Positions 1 to 10,400 of a DNA stretch of 12,500 bases are shown piece by piece (the stretch's first letter is position 1; the number at the start of each line of letters is the position of its first letter). Made by a program: the position numbers and the translations under genes. The stretch is from Chondrilla cf. caribensis (taxonomy: Eukaryota; Porifera; Demospongiae; Chondrillida; Chondrillidae). The notes below the pieces were generated by a model. The model saw only the letters and a list, made by a program, of their open reading frames with translations. It was not told the origin of the DNA and ran no database searches. Location: assembly GCA_964020155.1 (NCBI GenBank), contig OZ026549.1, positions 1,317,633 to 1,330,132 of the forward strand, in the 5' to 3' direction.

Positions 1-441
1 TCACATTCTTGGACCAATATTAGTTATTAATAGTAACTCAGTATAAAGGAACAGGAAGTCTGTACTGGGTGAGAAGACTGTGTTTTATAACAACTGTGTA
101 CTTTTGCAGACATATTGATTACTATGGTTACCATTGTGTTTGTGTGGCTGATATGTACATGTACAGCAGCCCCTCTTGAAATGGGTGTGGTTCTGAACAG
201 CCTCCCATCAAATGGGTGTGGTTCTGAACAGTCCCTCTTAAACTCACCCTCCTCAAACAGATGTGGTTCTACATGTGTTAAAGTTAAGCCATATCTTCAA
301 AGGATCAGTGATTCCCTGACTTCTGTGACCTCCTTGGAGTATGGTTCCAGAGCACCATATTTCCATTGTGTTGTTGTGGTGTTCCACATCTCTTGTTGTA
401 TGATCAACTTTCCCATCTCCCCTCCCAACCCTCTCCACAAG
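1..441. other. Probable intron of the NF-X1-like gene; no exon recognised
   Basis: This stretch precedes the first exon I can assign. It contains an open frame from about 115 to 456, but that frame is built partly from a tandem repeat and shows no cysteine-rich NF-X1 zinc-finger pattern. A pyrimidine-rich tract at 411-441 leads into the exon at 442. An acceptor-like TTTTGCAG ends near 109, so a small exon after it cannot be excluded; the frames there are short and I do not recognise them. Confidence 0.5.
179..231. repeat. Tandem duplication, 31-bp period, two copies
   Basis: A 22-bp block beginning AAATGGGTGTGG and ending CTGAACAG occurs at 179-200 and again, identical, at 210-231, giving a 31-bp period. 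A diverged third partial copy (AACAGATGTGGTTCT) lies near 255-269. It is intronic or upstream of the NF-X1-like exons and looks like a small minisatellite. Confidence 0.8.
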
Positions 442-953
442 ATCTGTTGGACGTGATACAGCATTCATCCAGCAGGTAGAGGAGACCATCAGACAACTGG
501 TGAAAGTAGCCTTAAAAGTGAGACCTCTTGGTGTGCACACCCACTCCAGTACCATATGTACATATGTACGTATGTAGTAGTTATACCCCGCTTTCGCTGT
601 GTACTGTGCGGATATACTAAGTGTTAGGAATAAATTGGCCGAGGGCGCAGCCCGAGGCTAATCTATTCCTAACTCTTAGTACAGGCACATACATTTACGC
701 GGGCTGGTAGGCCTATCGATTGAGGTTTTCAACGAAGAGCAGCAAGAAGACCTAATAACATTGCAGCAATTGTCGTTCGTTTGGTAAATTTTATCCTCAG
801 GCTCGTTTCAACAAGTTTCCTCATTCGTTCGATAAAGTTAATACTTCTAGGCTCGTTGTTTTGGCATCAGGGTACATGTATGTATACACATGTACATCCA
901 TACATACGTACATGCCTTCTTGTCTACTCTTACGTACATGCATATTTGGTACC

Positions 954-991
<38 letters not shown>

Positions 992-2341
992 ACACACAAA
1001 GTATGCTAGCATGTGCCCACCCACATACGTACACTGTTGTATGTACATGCATGGTGAACGTACACACACTACTCTTTATTATGTACCGTATGTATGTACA
1101 TACAACTATTTCATGTGTACATGTACATACACATTGGCACATTAGTACACTATTGGACATATTCATTTCTATAACTCTCACTACTTGTTCTGTTCATACT
1201 CCTTGTAGAAGGCCACACCCCAGCACCACGCCTTCCCACCCACCACCAGACATAGAAGACAAGGCATCCATGAGCTAGCTGAAGCCTATGGGTGCGATTC
1301 TCAGAGTTTTGATGAAGAACCGAAAAGAAGTGTAACAGTCTACACCACAAGGTACACTGGGTGTGTGTAGTGTGTGTATATATATGTACATGTAGTTCTC
1401 CATGTAGCGTGTGTAAATACATGTATCTCTATGTATTGTAGTGTGTATATATCGCTATAATATAGTGGGTATATAGTGTGTATCTCCATTATAGTGCATG
1501 TATACAATCCATAGGTAGTGTGTATTGTGTATATCTCTATGTAGTGTGTGTAGTGTGTTTCTATGTATGTAGGGTGTGTGTCTAGTATGTAAGTATCTCT
1601 ATATTATGGGTAGGTAGTGTGTAATGAGTGTTTATCCATATTTGGTCCCCTAAATTTGTCTTACATTTCCACACAAATGTCAGCGAGGTACATCCACCAG
1701 GTATGCTGTAATCTCGTATCTGAGATGTTCCACGAGAGCTCACGGATATGTAATATGAAGTGTCCAGACAGGAGGACAGACAACACTACCATCTATCACT
1801 CAGTCCCTGGGGGACCCCTGTGTACAAGTGTTGATCAGTCCCCTCCTCCATCCCTACAGGCACTCTTACTTACAGAGTGTCCCTCTGATGAAGTACATAC
1901 ACCAGAAGCCTCCATCTTATCAGCCGAGACCTGCCAACCTTGAATCTATCAACACAAGTAGACAAAAGTGTGTATGATATTATTGTACATATCAATGTAT
2001 TGGTCTTGGGTACTTGTCTGTCAGCTACACCTCAGTAAATGTGTGTACAATGTTCATGTTATGTACATCTTGTGAGTGATAGCACGATGTATCCTTTGTT
2101 ATTTCTGTGTCTTCACACTCATCTTAAGCATTGTATGGTAATCACACTGGTTAACATGAGCAAACAAGGACTCATTCACGGATATTACTTTGTGTAAGAA
2201 CTTGTACCCTTGTGGTATATTGTAGCCAGTGCATGTGGTTGCATTTAGAAATGATGTGAGTTCAGAAGAGTGTATCAACTTGTATTGTGCAGGGAACCAT
2301 CAGTGGAGAACAAAGTGGACTATTTTGAAGGAGATTACTAG
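442..2341 (+). CDS. NF-X1-like transcriptional regulator, C-terminal exons (R3H domain and tail)
   Basis: Four exons join in phase: 442-517, 1209-1351, 1860-1967 and 2293-2341 (stop TAG 2339-2341), giving the last ~124 residues; the 5' end lies outside the window. Donors read AAA/GTGAGA, AAG/GTACAC and AAAA/GTGTGT; acceptors are TTGTAG, CCCTACAG and TGTGCAG, while the first (CACAAG) is weak. The protein shows an R3H domain: a helix with VEETIRQLVK, then the R-x3-H motif (Arg codon 1257, His codon 1269) within GIHELAEAYG, then EEPKRSVTVYTT. A proline-rich stretch (QKPPSYQPRP) and a terminal KEP...VDYFEGDY follow, matching the layout of the vertebrate NF-X1 C-terminus (R3H, proline stretch, KEP-IIDYF end). 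R3H domains bind single-stranded nucleic acid; NF-X1 proteins are nuclear RING/zinc-finger regulators, and that part is not in the window. A paralogue such as NFXL1 is less likely because of the terminal motif. Confidence 0.85.
580..711. mobile_element. MITE-like foldback element, copy A (diverged)
   Basis: The element starts GTTATACCCCGC and has an inner arm ATACTAAGTGTTAGGAATA (616-634) that pairs with TATTCCTAACTCTTAGTAC near 664-682 with about two mismatches. The right end GCGGGCTGGTA is a degraded complement of the left terminus. The loop is G+C-rich (CCGAGGGCGCAGCCCGAGG), unlike the surrounding intron. Terminus and inner motif (AGTGTTAGGAA) are shared with the element at 12052-12179, which defines a family. 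It lies in the intron just before the R3H exon. No clear target duplication is visible. Confidence 0.65.
956..1000. repeat. (CA)n microsatellite
   Basis: About 15 uninterrupted AC units run from 956 to 986, followed by one AT interruption and a further short (AC)n run. It is intronic in the NF-X1-like gene. Open frames crossing it on both strands are artefacts of the repeat. Confidence 0.95.
1360..1625. repeat. GT-rich degenerate satellite in an intron
   Basis: The intron after the R3H exon is made largely of irregular units resembling GTGTGTATATCTCTATGTAGT, repeated imperfectly with TGTG, TATA and GTAG variation. No coding signal is visible in it. Confidence 0.75.
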
Positions 2342-2478
2342 TTTGACTGTAGGTCTCATCATTAATTATTGTAATATTCATACTATAATATTATAATGTT
2401 ATGGCTATCACCATTAATTCATATTATTATTATAACGAATGAAAGTAGATGAGTGTAAAATTACAGGTACTTTAACTG

Positions 2479-2484
2479 AATAAA
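2479..2484 (+). terminator. Polyadenylation signal of the NF-X1-like gene
   Basis: A canonical AATAAA lies 138 nt after the NF-X1-like stop codon, in A+T-rich 3' sequence and just before the retrotransposon tail. This spacing is normal for a 3' UTR. Confidence 0.6.
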
Positions 2485-4163
2485 CAATGATAGAATAATA
2501 ATGATAATAATAATATATAATAACAATTATGATGTATTGCTAATAATAATAATAACAATAATAATGAGAATAAATATAATTAATCAAGGGGACAGTAATC
2601 ATGATCACTGTCTACCACTGGTAGGGATCCTAACACGGATGTAGCATTTCCAATCTGGATTGCTATGGATATCCTCTGCATGAGGAATCCAAATGATTTT
2701 GGCTCCCCAGACACCATCTTGATCCGCCTGGCAAGATCCCTCAAGAAAGGCTTGGAAACAGGACCTATGGAGCCACATGCCTCTATGGCAACCGGCTGGA
2801 AGACGTAGATGCTGTCGAGATGGGCGTACTTCTTGATTTTCTCCTCTTCAGCATGGACAGCAGCACCTCCTGGTTCTGTGACAGCTCTTGGGCAGTGAGA
2901 TTGACAAAACGTGTCTACACGTATGGCATCCCATACTAAATACTTGCCCTGTTTCCAGGGGACGAAGGTCATTCCATCAGGGCGCTTCCCGTCTGCCCGG
3001 TGAAGACCAGAGGGTTTGAGCCGCGATGGGATTCTTGCAGTAGCAAGGGCATGATGGATGATGTTATTCACAGCATTATGGCGCGAAAACCTTCCTTGAC
3101 TGAACCTACAACTGAGACCGTGTCTGGCAAACTGGTCCACCTCCTTGCCACATTGCGCACATTGGTGAGGTTGACCAATAGGAGTCCCTACTCTTAGTCC
3201 TACAGCAATTCGGATGGCATCATCAGTCATTCTAAGACCCAGGGAGGTAACCGGTGGAGTGTTGAGCCATGCCCCAGATTCTGCGGTGTTGGCAGCTATT
3301 AGTCTGGCTCGAGATTCCTTATCGCTACTCAATGCGAGGATGCTATCAAACAAACAGTCGATCTTTGGTCTATCCCAGGCCTTTTGATTGCTGGGTGCAG
3401 CGGGTACCGGTGTCTCAGGTGGTAAGTCATGTCTCCAGGCAGACAAGGCAGAAATCCTTTCCGTGTATGGTACGGTGGATAGGTCTGCTGGCAAAAGCTC
3501 AAGCATCAGCGAGGAGGCTCCATCAGCGGATGCCAAAAAGGCGGAAGGTGCAAGATGACAAGCGCTCCGAATGCCGAGACCCCCAGATTCGACTGGGAGG
3601 GTTGCTTGAAGCCAGGCAGGGTCTCCAGGGTGGAATTCTATATTGGTAACGGTGGAGAAGATGGAGAGCATTAAGTTATCCCAGACAGGTAGGAGTGGTG
3701 ATGAGAATGCTGGAGATGTGCGTAGGACATGTAGGAGTGATGGTAAGGCAAGGGAGTGACGCAAAATGGTAAGGGCGTCATGTGACTGAAGGTGATGCAG
3801 ACGTTCCCCAGACAGTTTCAACTGCTGTATCTGGGAATCTAAAACTGTGGCCATTGCACTAGCTCCCAATGGGGATCCCAAAAGTGTTGCATGCTCCGAG
3901 GGTACCAACTGCAAACCAGGGTAGGAAGATAGCAATCTCGCTGCTGCAGGCTGGTCATTAGAAATCAACTCTGACTTGTTCACATTCAGGCGTAAGCCTA
4001 GTTCTCGTCCTTGTGTTTCGATGCGGTTCAAATCTGCAGAGATATCTTCGAGGTTACCACCGATTGTTCCATCATCCAGATAGAAAACCTTGAATTGAGA
4101 GTCCAGACTTAGCACAAGGTCATGGATGGTTAGGCAAAACAACAAAGGGCCAATAGGATTAAG
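2485..4163 (-). mobile_element. 5'-truncated non-LTR retrotransposon with restriction-like endonuclease
   Basis: The element is read on the minus strand. It begins abruptly inside the reverse-transcriptase domain near 4163 (first recognisable residues NPIGPLLF, the usual GDPLGPLLF block) and runs to a stop at 2580-2582. The 3' UTR is very short and passes into ATT-rich simple sequence (2485-2579). Truncation at the 5' end and a microsatellite-like 3' tail are typical of target-primed insertion. The low-coordinate limit is uncertain because the host 3' flank is also A+T-rich, and I found no convincing target-site duplication. Genes on either side are on the opposite strand. Confidence 0.8.
2580..4160 (-). 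pseudogene. Reverse transcriptase (C-terminal part) plus CCHC knuckle and PD-(D/E)XK-type endonuclease
   Basis: A single open frame of about 526 codons has no native start because the element is truncated; an in-frame TAA lies just upstream at 4170-4172. Counting from the TTG at 4145: the catalytic motif is FYLDDGT (residues 21-27), followed by LGLRLNVNKSEL and the LLGSPLG block (88-94). A CX2C-X9-HX3C knuckle lies at 329-346. The endonuclease-like core is KRPDG (387-391), VWDAIRVD (404-411) and a Glu/Lys-rich helix near 433-439, as in elements with restriction-like rather than AP endonucleases. YLDD in place of the more common YADD/FADD is notable. The frame is undamaged after truncation, which suggests a fairly recent insertion, but without fingers and palm motifs it cannot be active. 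Confidence 0.8.
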
Positions 4164-4461
4164 TTCATGTTATAGGCTATGAACACAAATTATAGTGTGG
4201 ACGATCGACCTGGACCGCTACATGTACACGTGCATCTCGTATCATAGGGCGTGTCACAATGTATGACGCGTACGCGAGTGGTTCGTGATGGTGATATCGC
4301 CTTATTAGGCTTCCATCGACCTATTATTATTCATTCGCATTTCTATTCGCAATCGCGTGAAGAGCAGTACATTGTCTGTCTCCTCCTGTGGACCCAGTAA
4401 GCTCAGAGCTACTCTAGATCTTCCCGTTAGTTGTTCTTCGAATCTATAAAGACGTGACGCA
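4164..4461 (+). promoter_or_regulatory. CpG-enriched 5' flank and presumed 5' UTR/promoter of the NLR gene
   Basis: This segment, between the retrotransposon and the NLR start codon, holds many more CpG dinucleotides than the flanking DNA (for example GACGCGTACGCGAG near 4264-4277), as expected near a promoter. TATAAA at 4445-4450 is only 12 nt before the ATG and is unlikely to be a functional TATA box. An in-frame TAA at 4447-4449 bounds the coding region. The transcription start cannot be placed from sequence. Confidence 0.4.
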
Positions 4462-7400
4462 ATGGCTGAGAAGTACCCCTCCCTCGAGCTCTGTCCCGCC
4501 AAAGTCAAAGAACCGGAACTTCGATCTGGTGAGTTCGTTTTGTATTGGATCGAGCCGTATGAGATTTCATCTACTGGTATCGTATCATCCAGTGTAGTAT
4601 TGAGCTCTTCAATATTCGTACGCGTATTTATGTGCACATCGTCGAATGACACACTCGATGTCCGTCCACTCCACCTTTTACAGTTGTTATACTCGTCTCA
4701 GTTGTTCAGTGTTGCGTGCTGACCTGTTGATAGATGATCCCCAATTCTAGCTCATGCACGAACACTTAAACCTGTTCACATCTTATTAATGTAGGTGGTA
4801 GTATCAAGAGGTCGAATTGGCATTGTTGTGCATGCAATGTATGACATACGTCCTAACTCTTGTCTACGCAGTGTACTGTGTGTACAGATTAGTGACATTC
4901 TCAGTTCCTTCCACTCACAGGCAATCCAGTCAAGACCACATTGCAGAAGTGTTATGCCTATCTGAGGGAAAACTTATCCGTTGACAATGAGTTGTCAGCA
5001 AAGCTGTTCGGATGGAAGCCACAGCTGTTGGATGGATCAACCTTTGCTGAAATTAGAGCTCTAAATGAGCATGGCAAACCTTATGAAGCATTTCAGAAAT
5101 GGTACCAATTTGCTGAATCGGGATATACCGAGGAGAGACTAAGAGTGTTTTGTGAATGTCTGGAAGAGGTAGGGAAGGAAGCCAAGCCAAAGCTGATCAA
5201 AGTGGCCAAGAAGATAAGGAGGAAACTATTGAGAGGTGATTAGCATGAATTATTGACGGTGATGTTGTATGTACAGTAAATGGTGTAGTGTGCGGAGAGA
5301 CCTGGGACTGCATGTATGCACTAAACAGTGTTTTCCCTGTAGTTGGTTGACATGTCATCTCTTTTCTTACATAAGGATATTGATTAATTTCCATTAGATG
5401 TGTGAATATGACCCTTTATGCATGGACCATCACAGTGTACTTCATACTTACCTAGTTTTATATGCTGTGTTCTAGCTAGTGAAGTTTGACTGTAACTCAA
5501 ATCTTCCTCACTGATCTGTTTACCAATCTCACTCACCAGTGGGAATATCCAAGATAATATCCACATGTCATTGAAATTACATAATATTATGCTGATATAT
5601 GTGTAACATTTCACATGCCAGTATATGTATGTAGATCACCTTTCTCATTTTCCCTGTATCATTAGAATCCTCCAGCACTCATGATATACCAGGTCCTGTT
5701 GACAGACCACAGGGAAGTACACAGGAAGTGAGTTAGTATCTGACCTCATTGTCCATAGATTCAAGCAGTATAGTACTTCTTTATACTTGATTCCAGCATG
5801 GATGGTATACTAAGGGATCCATGATTCCCTCATGAGGGTGAACTGGTGTATGTTTAGTCTGGCTCGCTAGACCCAATTTCTCATTATCGCGCGGGGGGGC
5901 GCCCACGCGGTAATGAGAGGTTGAGGTCTAGCGCGCCAGACTAGTGTATGTTAGGAGTTCATTGTTTGTATAGGTGGTCATGTTATGTAAACTCCCCCTG
6001 GGGTCTGTTGTGACAGTTGTAGGCTTGGGGTCTCCATCACACTGTATTTCTACATTCCTATACCAACTGTACCACATACTAGGTATGTGTGTACTGTGTA
6101 TTATACTGTGTGTAGCGATTGATCTCCTAGTCTCTCACTGTGTATTGCAATGGTGTAAAGTGTAGCATATTTTATTTCAGCTCATTCATAAAAGAACTAT
6201 TTACATATGCTCCCTAGGATCAACTTGGGGACCCTCTGGTCAAGAAACTGAAGGGCCATGCCTACAACCAATATGAAAGGTTCAAGGTAGGAGAAGGAGG
6301 GAGGAAAATGGAGTACGTTCGACTAGCAGTACTCCCGGGCCATCCAGATGTACCAAGGGAACCAGAAACGGCAAATAGTCCTCTTGTTTTCCTCCAAAAG
6401 TACAGAGACTGTGGAGGAGAAGGCAAGGAGGTCGATCGCTATATAGATGCCTCAGAGCTTCTTCGCAAAGGAAGTGATAGTCTGAGGGTCATCTTCGGTC
6501 AGGCAGGTATTGGGAAGACAACCCTTCTGAAACATATCAGCCGAGCACTAACCAGGAAGGAAGTGGAGAGTGACTACAATTTAGTGCTCTATTTTCCTCT
6601 GAGGGAGAAGGCTGTGTCTAGTGCCAAGGACCTGGAGGAGCTGCTGTCATACTACGCCTCAGGAGACAGGAAACTGGACCTCTCTGAGGTGAGCCAATCT
6701 CTGGTCAACACAGCAGGAAAGGATGTTCTTTTCATCTTTGACGGAGCCGATGAAGTCAGAGAACTCCTCTCCACTCAAAACGGTAGCATCTTCCAGGAAA
6801 TCATTCAAGGTCGAAGCCTTCCTCAAGCCGATGTGATTGTCACCAGTCGTCCCGGAAGCCTCCCATTCCTTCAAGAACACAGTACAGTGTTCTACGAGAT
6901 TCATGGATTTGATGAAGAATCCATCCAAAGCTATGTCCGTGAATTCTTCCAAGCCAAACCTGAGGAAGGACAGAAGATGCTGGATGAGCTGCGTTCCCGT
7001 CCGGACCTCATGGGAGGGGCCTACATTCCAATGAATCTCTTCATCCTCTCTTCCATTTATGCAGGTCGTAAATTCCCTCCCACAATGACCCTCTGCTACA
7101 AAAAGTTTACTTGTAATGTGATCACGAGGGAATGTAAGAAGAGCGGTATCCCCTGTCAAGTGGACAGAAACCTCAATTGTTTATCAGATGACGTGAAGAA
7201 ATTGTTAGAGTCCCTTAGCTTATTGGCCTATGAAGGGATGATGACAACTCCGCCCACCTTTGTGTTTGATGAAGACGACATCCGAAGAGCTTGCCCTACT
7301 CTCCAACCAGAAGCACTCATCAAGGAATCTCTCTTCAAAGGACTCCTCCACCAACACTCCAGCATGGTTGGGTTCGAAGCCAGATGTAGTTTCAACTTTT

Positions 7401-10400
7401 CCCACACAACCAATCAAGAATTCTTCGCCGCCTATTACATCTCTCAGCTTTCAACAATGGAACAATTGAAGTTTTTGAAACAGAACATTTTCAACCCTAA
7501 ATTCGCCATGGTGATTCGTTTCTATGCTGGTCTAACAGGTCTATCCTCACCCGAGGTCTCCAGATTTTTGTGCCGACCCAATCCTTCCTTTCTTGATTCT
7601 CTTCGTAGTCTGGTTCCTCCTGTTATCAGTCTAGTGTTATCAGTCTTTTCTCCACATTCTTCGTCTCTCCCATCAGAGTGTAGCAATGATGATCCTCACC
7701 TTTTGTATCTTTTTCACTCTCTTTATGAGTCTCAAAACTCAGATTTGACACAAAACATTGTACAGCAACTCAACCAATCACTTTATTTTAATATCTATCT
7801 CACTCCTCATGATATTCTTGCTATTGCTCACTGTTTGAGTAAATGTACTCACTTGAGAGACCTACAATTCTGTGACCGCCTTGATCCATTTCCCTCCCTT
7901 CACTATCTCAATCCATCATCTTTGCCTCATGTCATTTCTATCTTACAAGCAAATGTTCATTTGCAGTATTTATGTCTCGATGTATGTCACTTGTCCTCAG
8001 CAGGTGAGACATCCTGTTAGTGAATTATAAATTATTTGTATGTTTCATTAAATTTCCGGTGCACTGTGCCACATGTGTACTAGTGTGTTTTGCAGTGTGT
8101 GCTACATAACATGCCTTATTCAGCATACACTGTTCATGTGTACCTGTAGTTGACGTATTATGTATTGATGTACATGACCTGCTATTTGTAGAATTTGTGT
8201 GCAACTTTGTGCGTATAATGTTTGTCAGTTAAGTGCTTTTATTATTATTTACATTTAGATGCCAGTAGTCTAATCAGTGTGACATCAGTGGAGAGGTTGA
8301 ACCTTGAAGTGCAAGTGACAACACTGTCTGCATTGTCAGCCATTTTTGATAGCACTACCATTGTGGATTTAACACTCAACGTGGCTGATCTTGAAACTGT
8401 GAGTAAAATATGATCTGTTGAATAACAAAGGACTTACTCCTTTAATTTCTAAATCCTCTTCATCTAACAGGACATTGACAATGAGCAGAGTAAGTCAGAG
8501 CTGATTCGTTCAGTGGCAGAGAATACCACTTTGAGGAAACTGTACCTAGATGGTGAACCCTACTTCATGGTACCACTGCTACATGGTGTAGCAGGTAATA
8601 CTACAATTGAAGACCTTAAAGTGGGGGGTGAGTTAATTGAAGGTTATTTGAACTTACCATGACAACTGTGTTATAGTTTTTTTTCATCCTAAATTGATAA
8701 CATGTTCACTTCATTAATGTGCAGGTATTCATTTCAAAGATGATAATGATGATGCATCAGAGGCGCTGGCCATCACCTGTGGTGCAAACACAAAGTTGAG
8801 GAGAGTTGAGATGTGGCATATTTCACCTTTACCTGTGATGAAATCCCTTTCCACAAGACATGTACCACTAGAAGAGTTCAGCATCAACTTAGTTAATTAC
8901 GTATGTTGACTCCAATGTGTGATTGAACAGCTGATGTACGTGTGTGATTTGTATTGTGTTGAGATGAGGATGTGTTCACCATTAGGTCATTGCTACGTAT
9001 ACGTCACTGCTATGGAGGCTCCACTTCAGTATCTTTATGAATTAACAGTTGTTTGTTCATCCCCAAATAGGCGATATGCAAATTTATGCCCACCACCCAT
9101 GATGATAGGGACACCAGGGTCAACAGTGAATGAGTTCATGTGAATGTATGGTGTAGTATAGACAGCTGCATGTGATTCGATTGTCAAACTTTGTAATTTG
9201 TGACCGTACTCAGGAAAAGGGGTCTTTTGGTGGGTTTCGCCGAATTTGCGTTTTTGGTATCACTGGAACACGCTTCCAACGCTCTATAATATGGTGCAAA
9301 TAGCGTGTCGATAGTTTCTTCCATTCCAACATCACATGCGAATTAGTCCCGATATCACACGTACTCGAATTTTAGCAATCGCACACTTTCAGCTTCACTT
9401 CCGGAAAGTAGTATATTATTCATATACGGATTTCAGTCACGTGTTTATGACGTCATCAATACTTATTGTGCAGCACCGTAATGAGAATATGGAAAAAATG
9501 GCGTGTTACGCCGATCGTGAAGTGACATAAAAGCCCTCATAACTCGACAAAGGCCGGTCGGATTGGGCTCAAACTTTATAGAATCATAGAAAATGAGATA
9601 CAAAATACTTTTATGCGAAAAAACATTTTGATGAATTTTTGTTGATTTGTTCGGTACGCCACAATTTGTCAACCCACCAAAAGACCCCTTATCCTAAGTA
9701 CGGTCACATTTTTTACCTTCTGCAATTATTGCCAAATGCAAGGCTTTCTTCAAGAACACCACTTGCCAACGACAGGAAATAAGGTCCAACTAGTTGAAAG
9801 ACCTTATTTCCTGTTGTTGGCAAGTGGTGTTCCTTCAAGAAAGGCTTAAGTTTGGTTATAATTGCAATAGATGGACAAAAACACGATCCTCACAGCTGCC
9901 TCTAATACATCATACACTCACATGAATTCGTTCACCGTCGAAGGTGATAACCTCACTATTGCGGACACTGGGCATGAAAAAGTATTTTGTCTATCAAATT
10001 TCATTGATCCATGAGTACCTCTAATTCCAAGTAGTTATGTACACAGTGCAGCTGTAGTTACATCTTTGTCTCAAAGTACATCGGTTATTTGTACTGTGTA
10101 CATGTGACAATCATGTGACTACATATATCAGGACACCATACACTCATTCAGTAACTTTGTCCAGTTACGAGAGTACTTTAGTGTGTACTGGACAAACAAG
10201 ATCACTTTGTAGTGGTCCAGGAAGAGGAATTGTCACTGAATGTTGTAAACATCCACATCTTCATTCTCATCCTGTCCTTCCAGCACTATGTACTGTAGAT
10301 GTAGAGTGTCTGACCTTTGAGGTCAGTTGTTTATTATTGTGGTCTTGTTCATTGTTATTGATAGATTTGGAAGAGAGTGTTTAGTGAAGATGAGTTGAAG

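Noticed and set aside
769..850. Approximate two-copy repeat with TCGTTCG...AGGCTCGTT blocks
   Set aside because: The blocks align only with several gaps. It may be an old transposon remnant next to the MITE, but the similarity is too weak to call.
781..1278. 165-codon plus-strand frame with Thr-His repeats
   Set aside because: It runs through the (CA)n microsatellite and ends in the R3H exon in the wrong frame.
1680..1696. Possible 17-nt micro-exon of the NF-X1-like gene giving an EVHPP segment
   Set aside because: Joining it to the 1860 acceptor continues only as GTLTYRVSL before a stop. Direct splicing 1351 to 1860 keeps the frame open to the conserved tail.
3269..3649. 126-codon plus-strand frame opposite the retrotransposon
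   Set aside because: It is a shadow of the minus-strand reverse transcriptase/endonuclease frame.
4445..4450. TATAAA just upstream of the NLR start codon
   Set aside because: It is only 12 nt before the ATG, so a start site at the usual ~30 nt downstream would fall inside the coding region.
6659..7159. 166-codon open frame on the minus strand inside the NACHT exon
   Set aside because: It is antisense to a strongly supported coding exon, and its composition simply mirrors the NACHT codons.
8976..9143. Alternative terminal exons of the NLR after acceptors near 8976 or 9070
   Set aside because: Both give about 20 residues without LRR pattern before a stop and have no nearby polyA signal. They remain possible as alternative transcript ends.
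10115..10384. 89-codon open frame as a separate gene
   Set aside because: It reads through introns; splicing it as 10132-10180, 10284-10321 and 10365-10520 matches NLR phase and LRR pattern.
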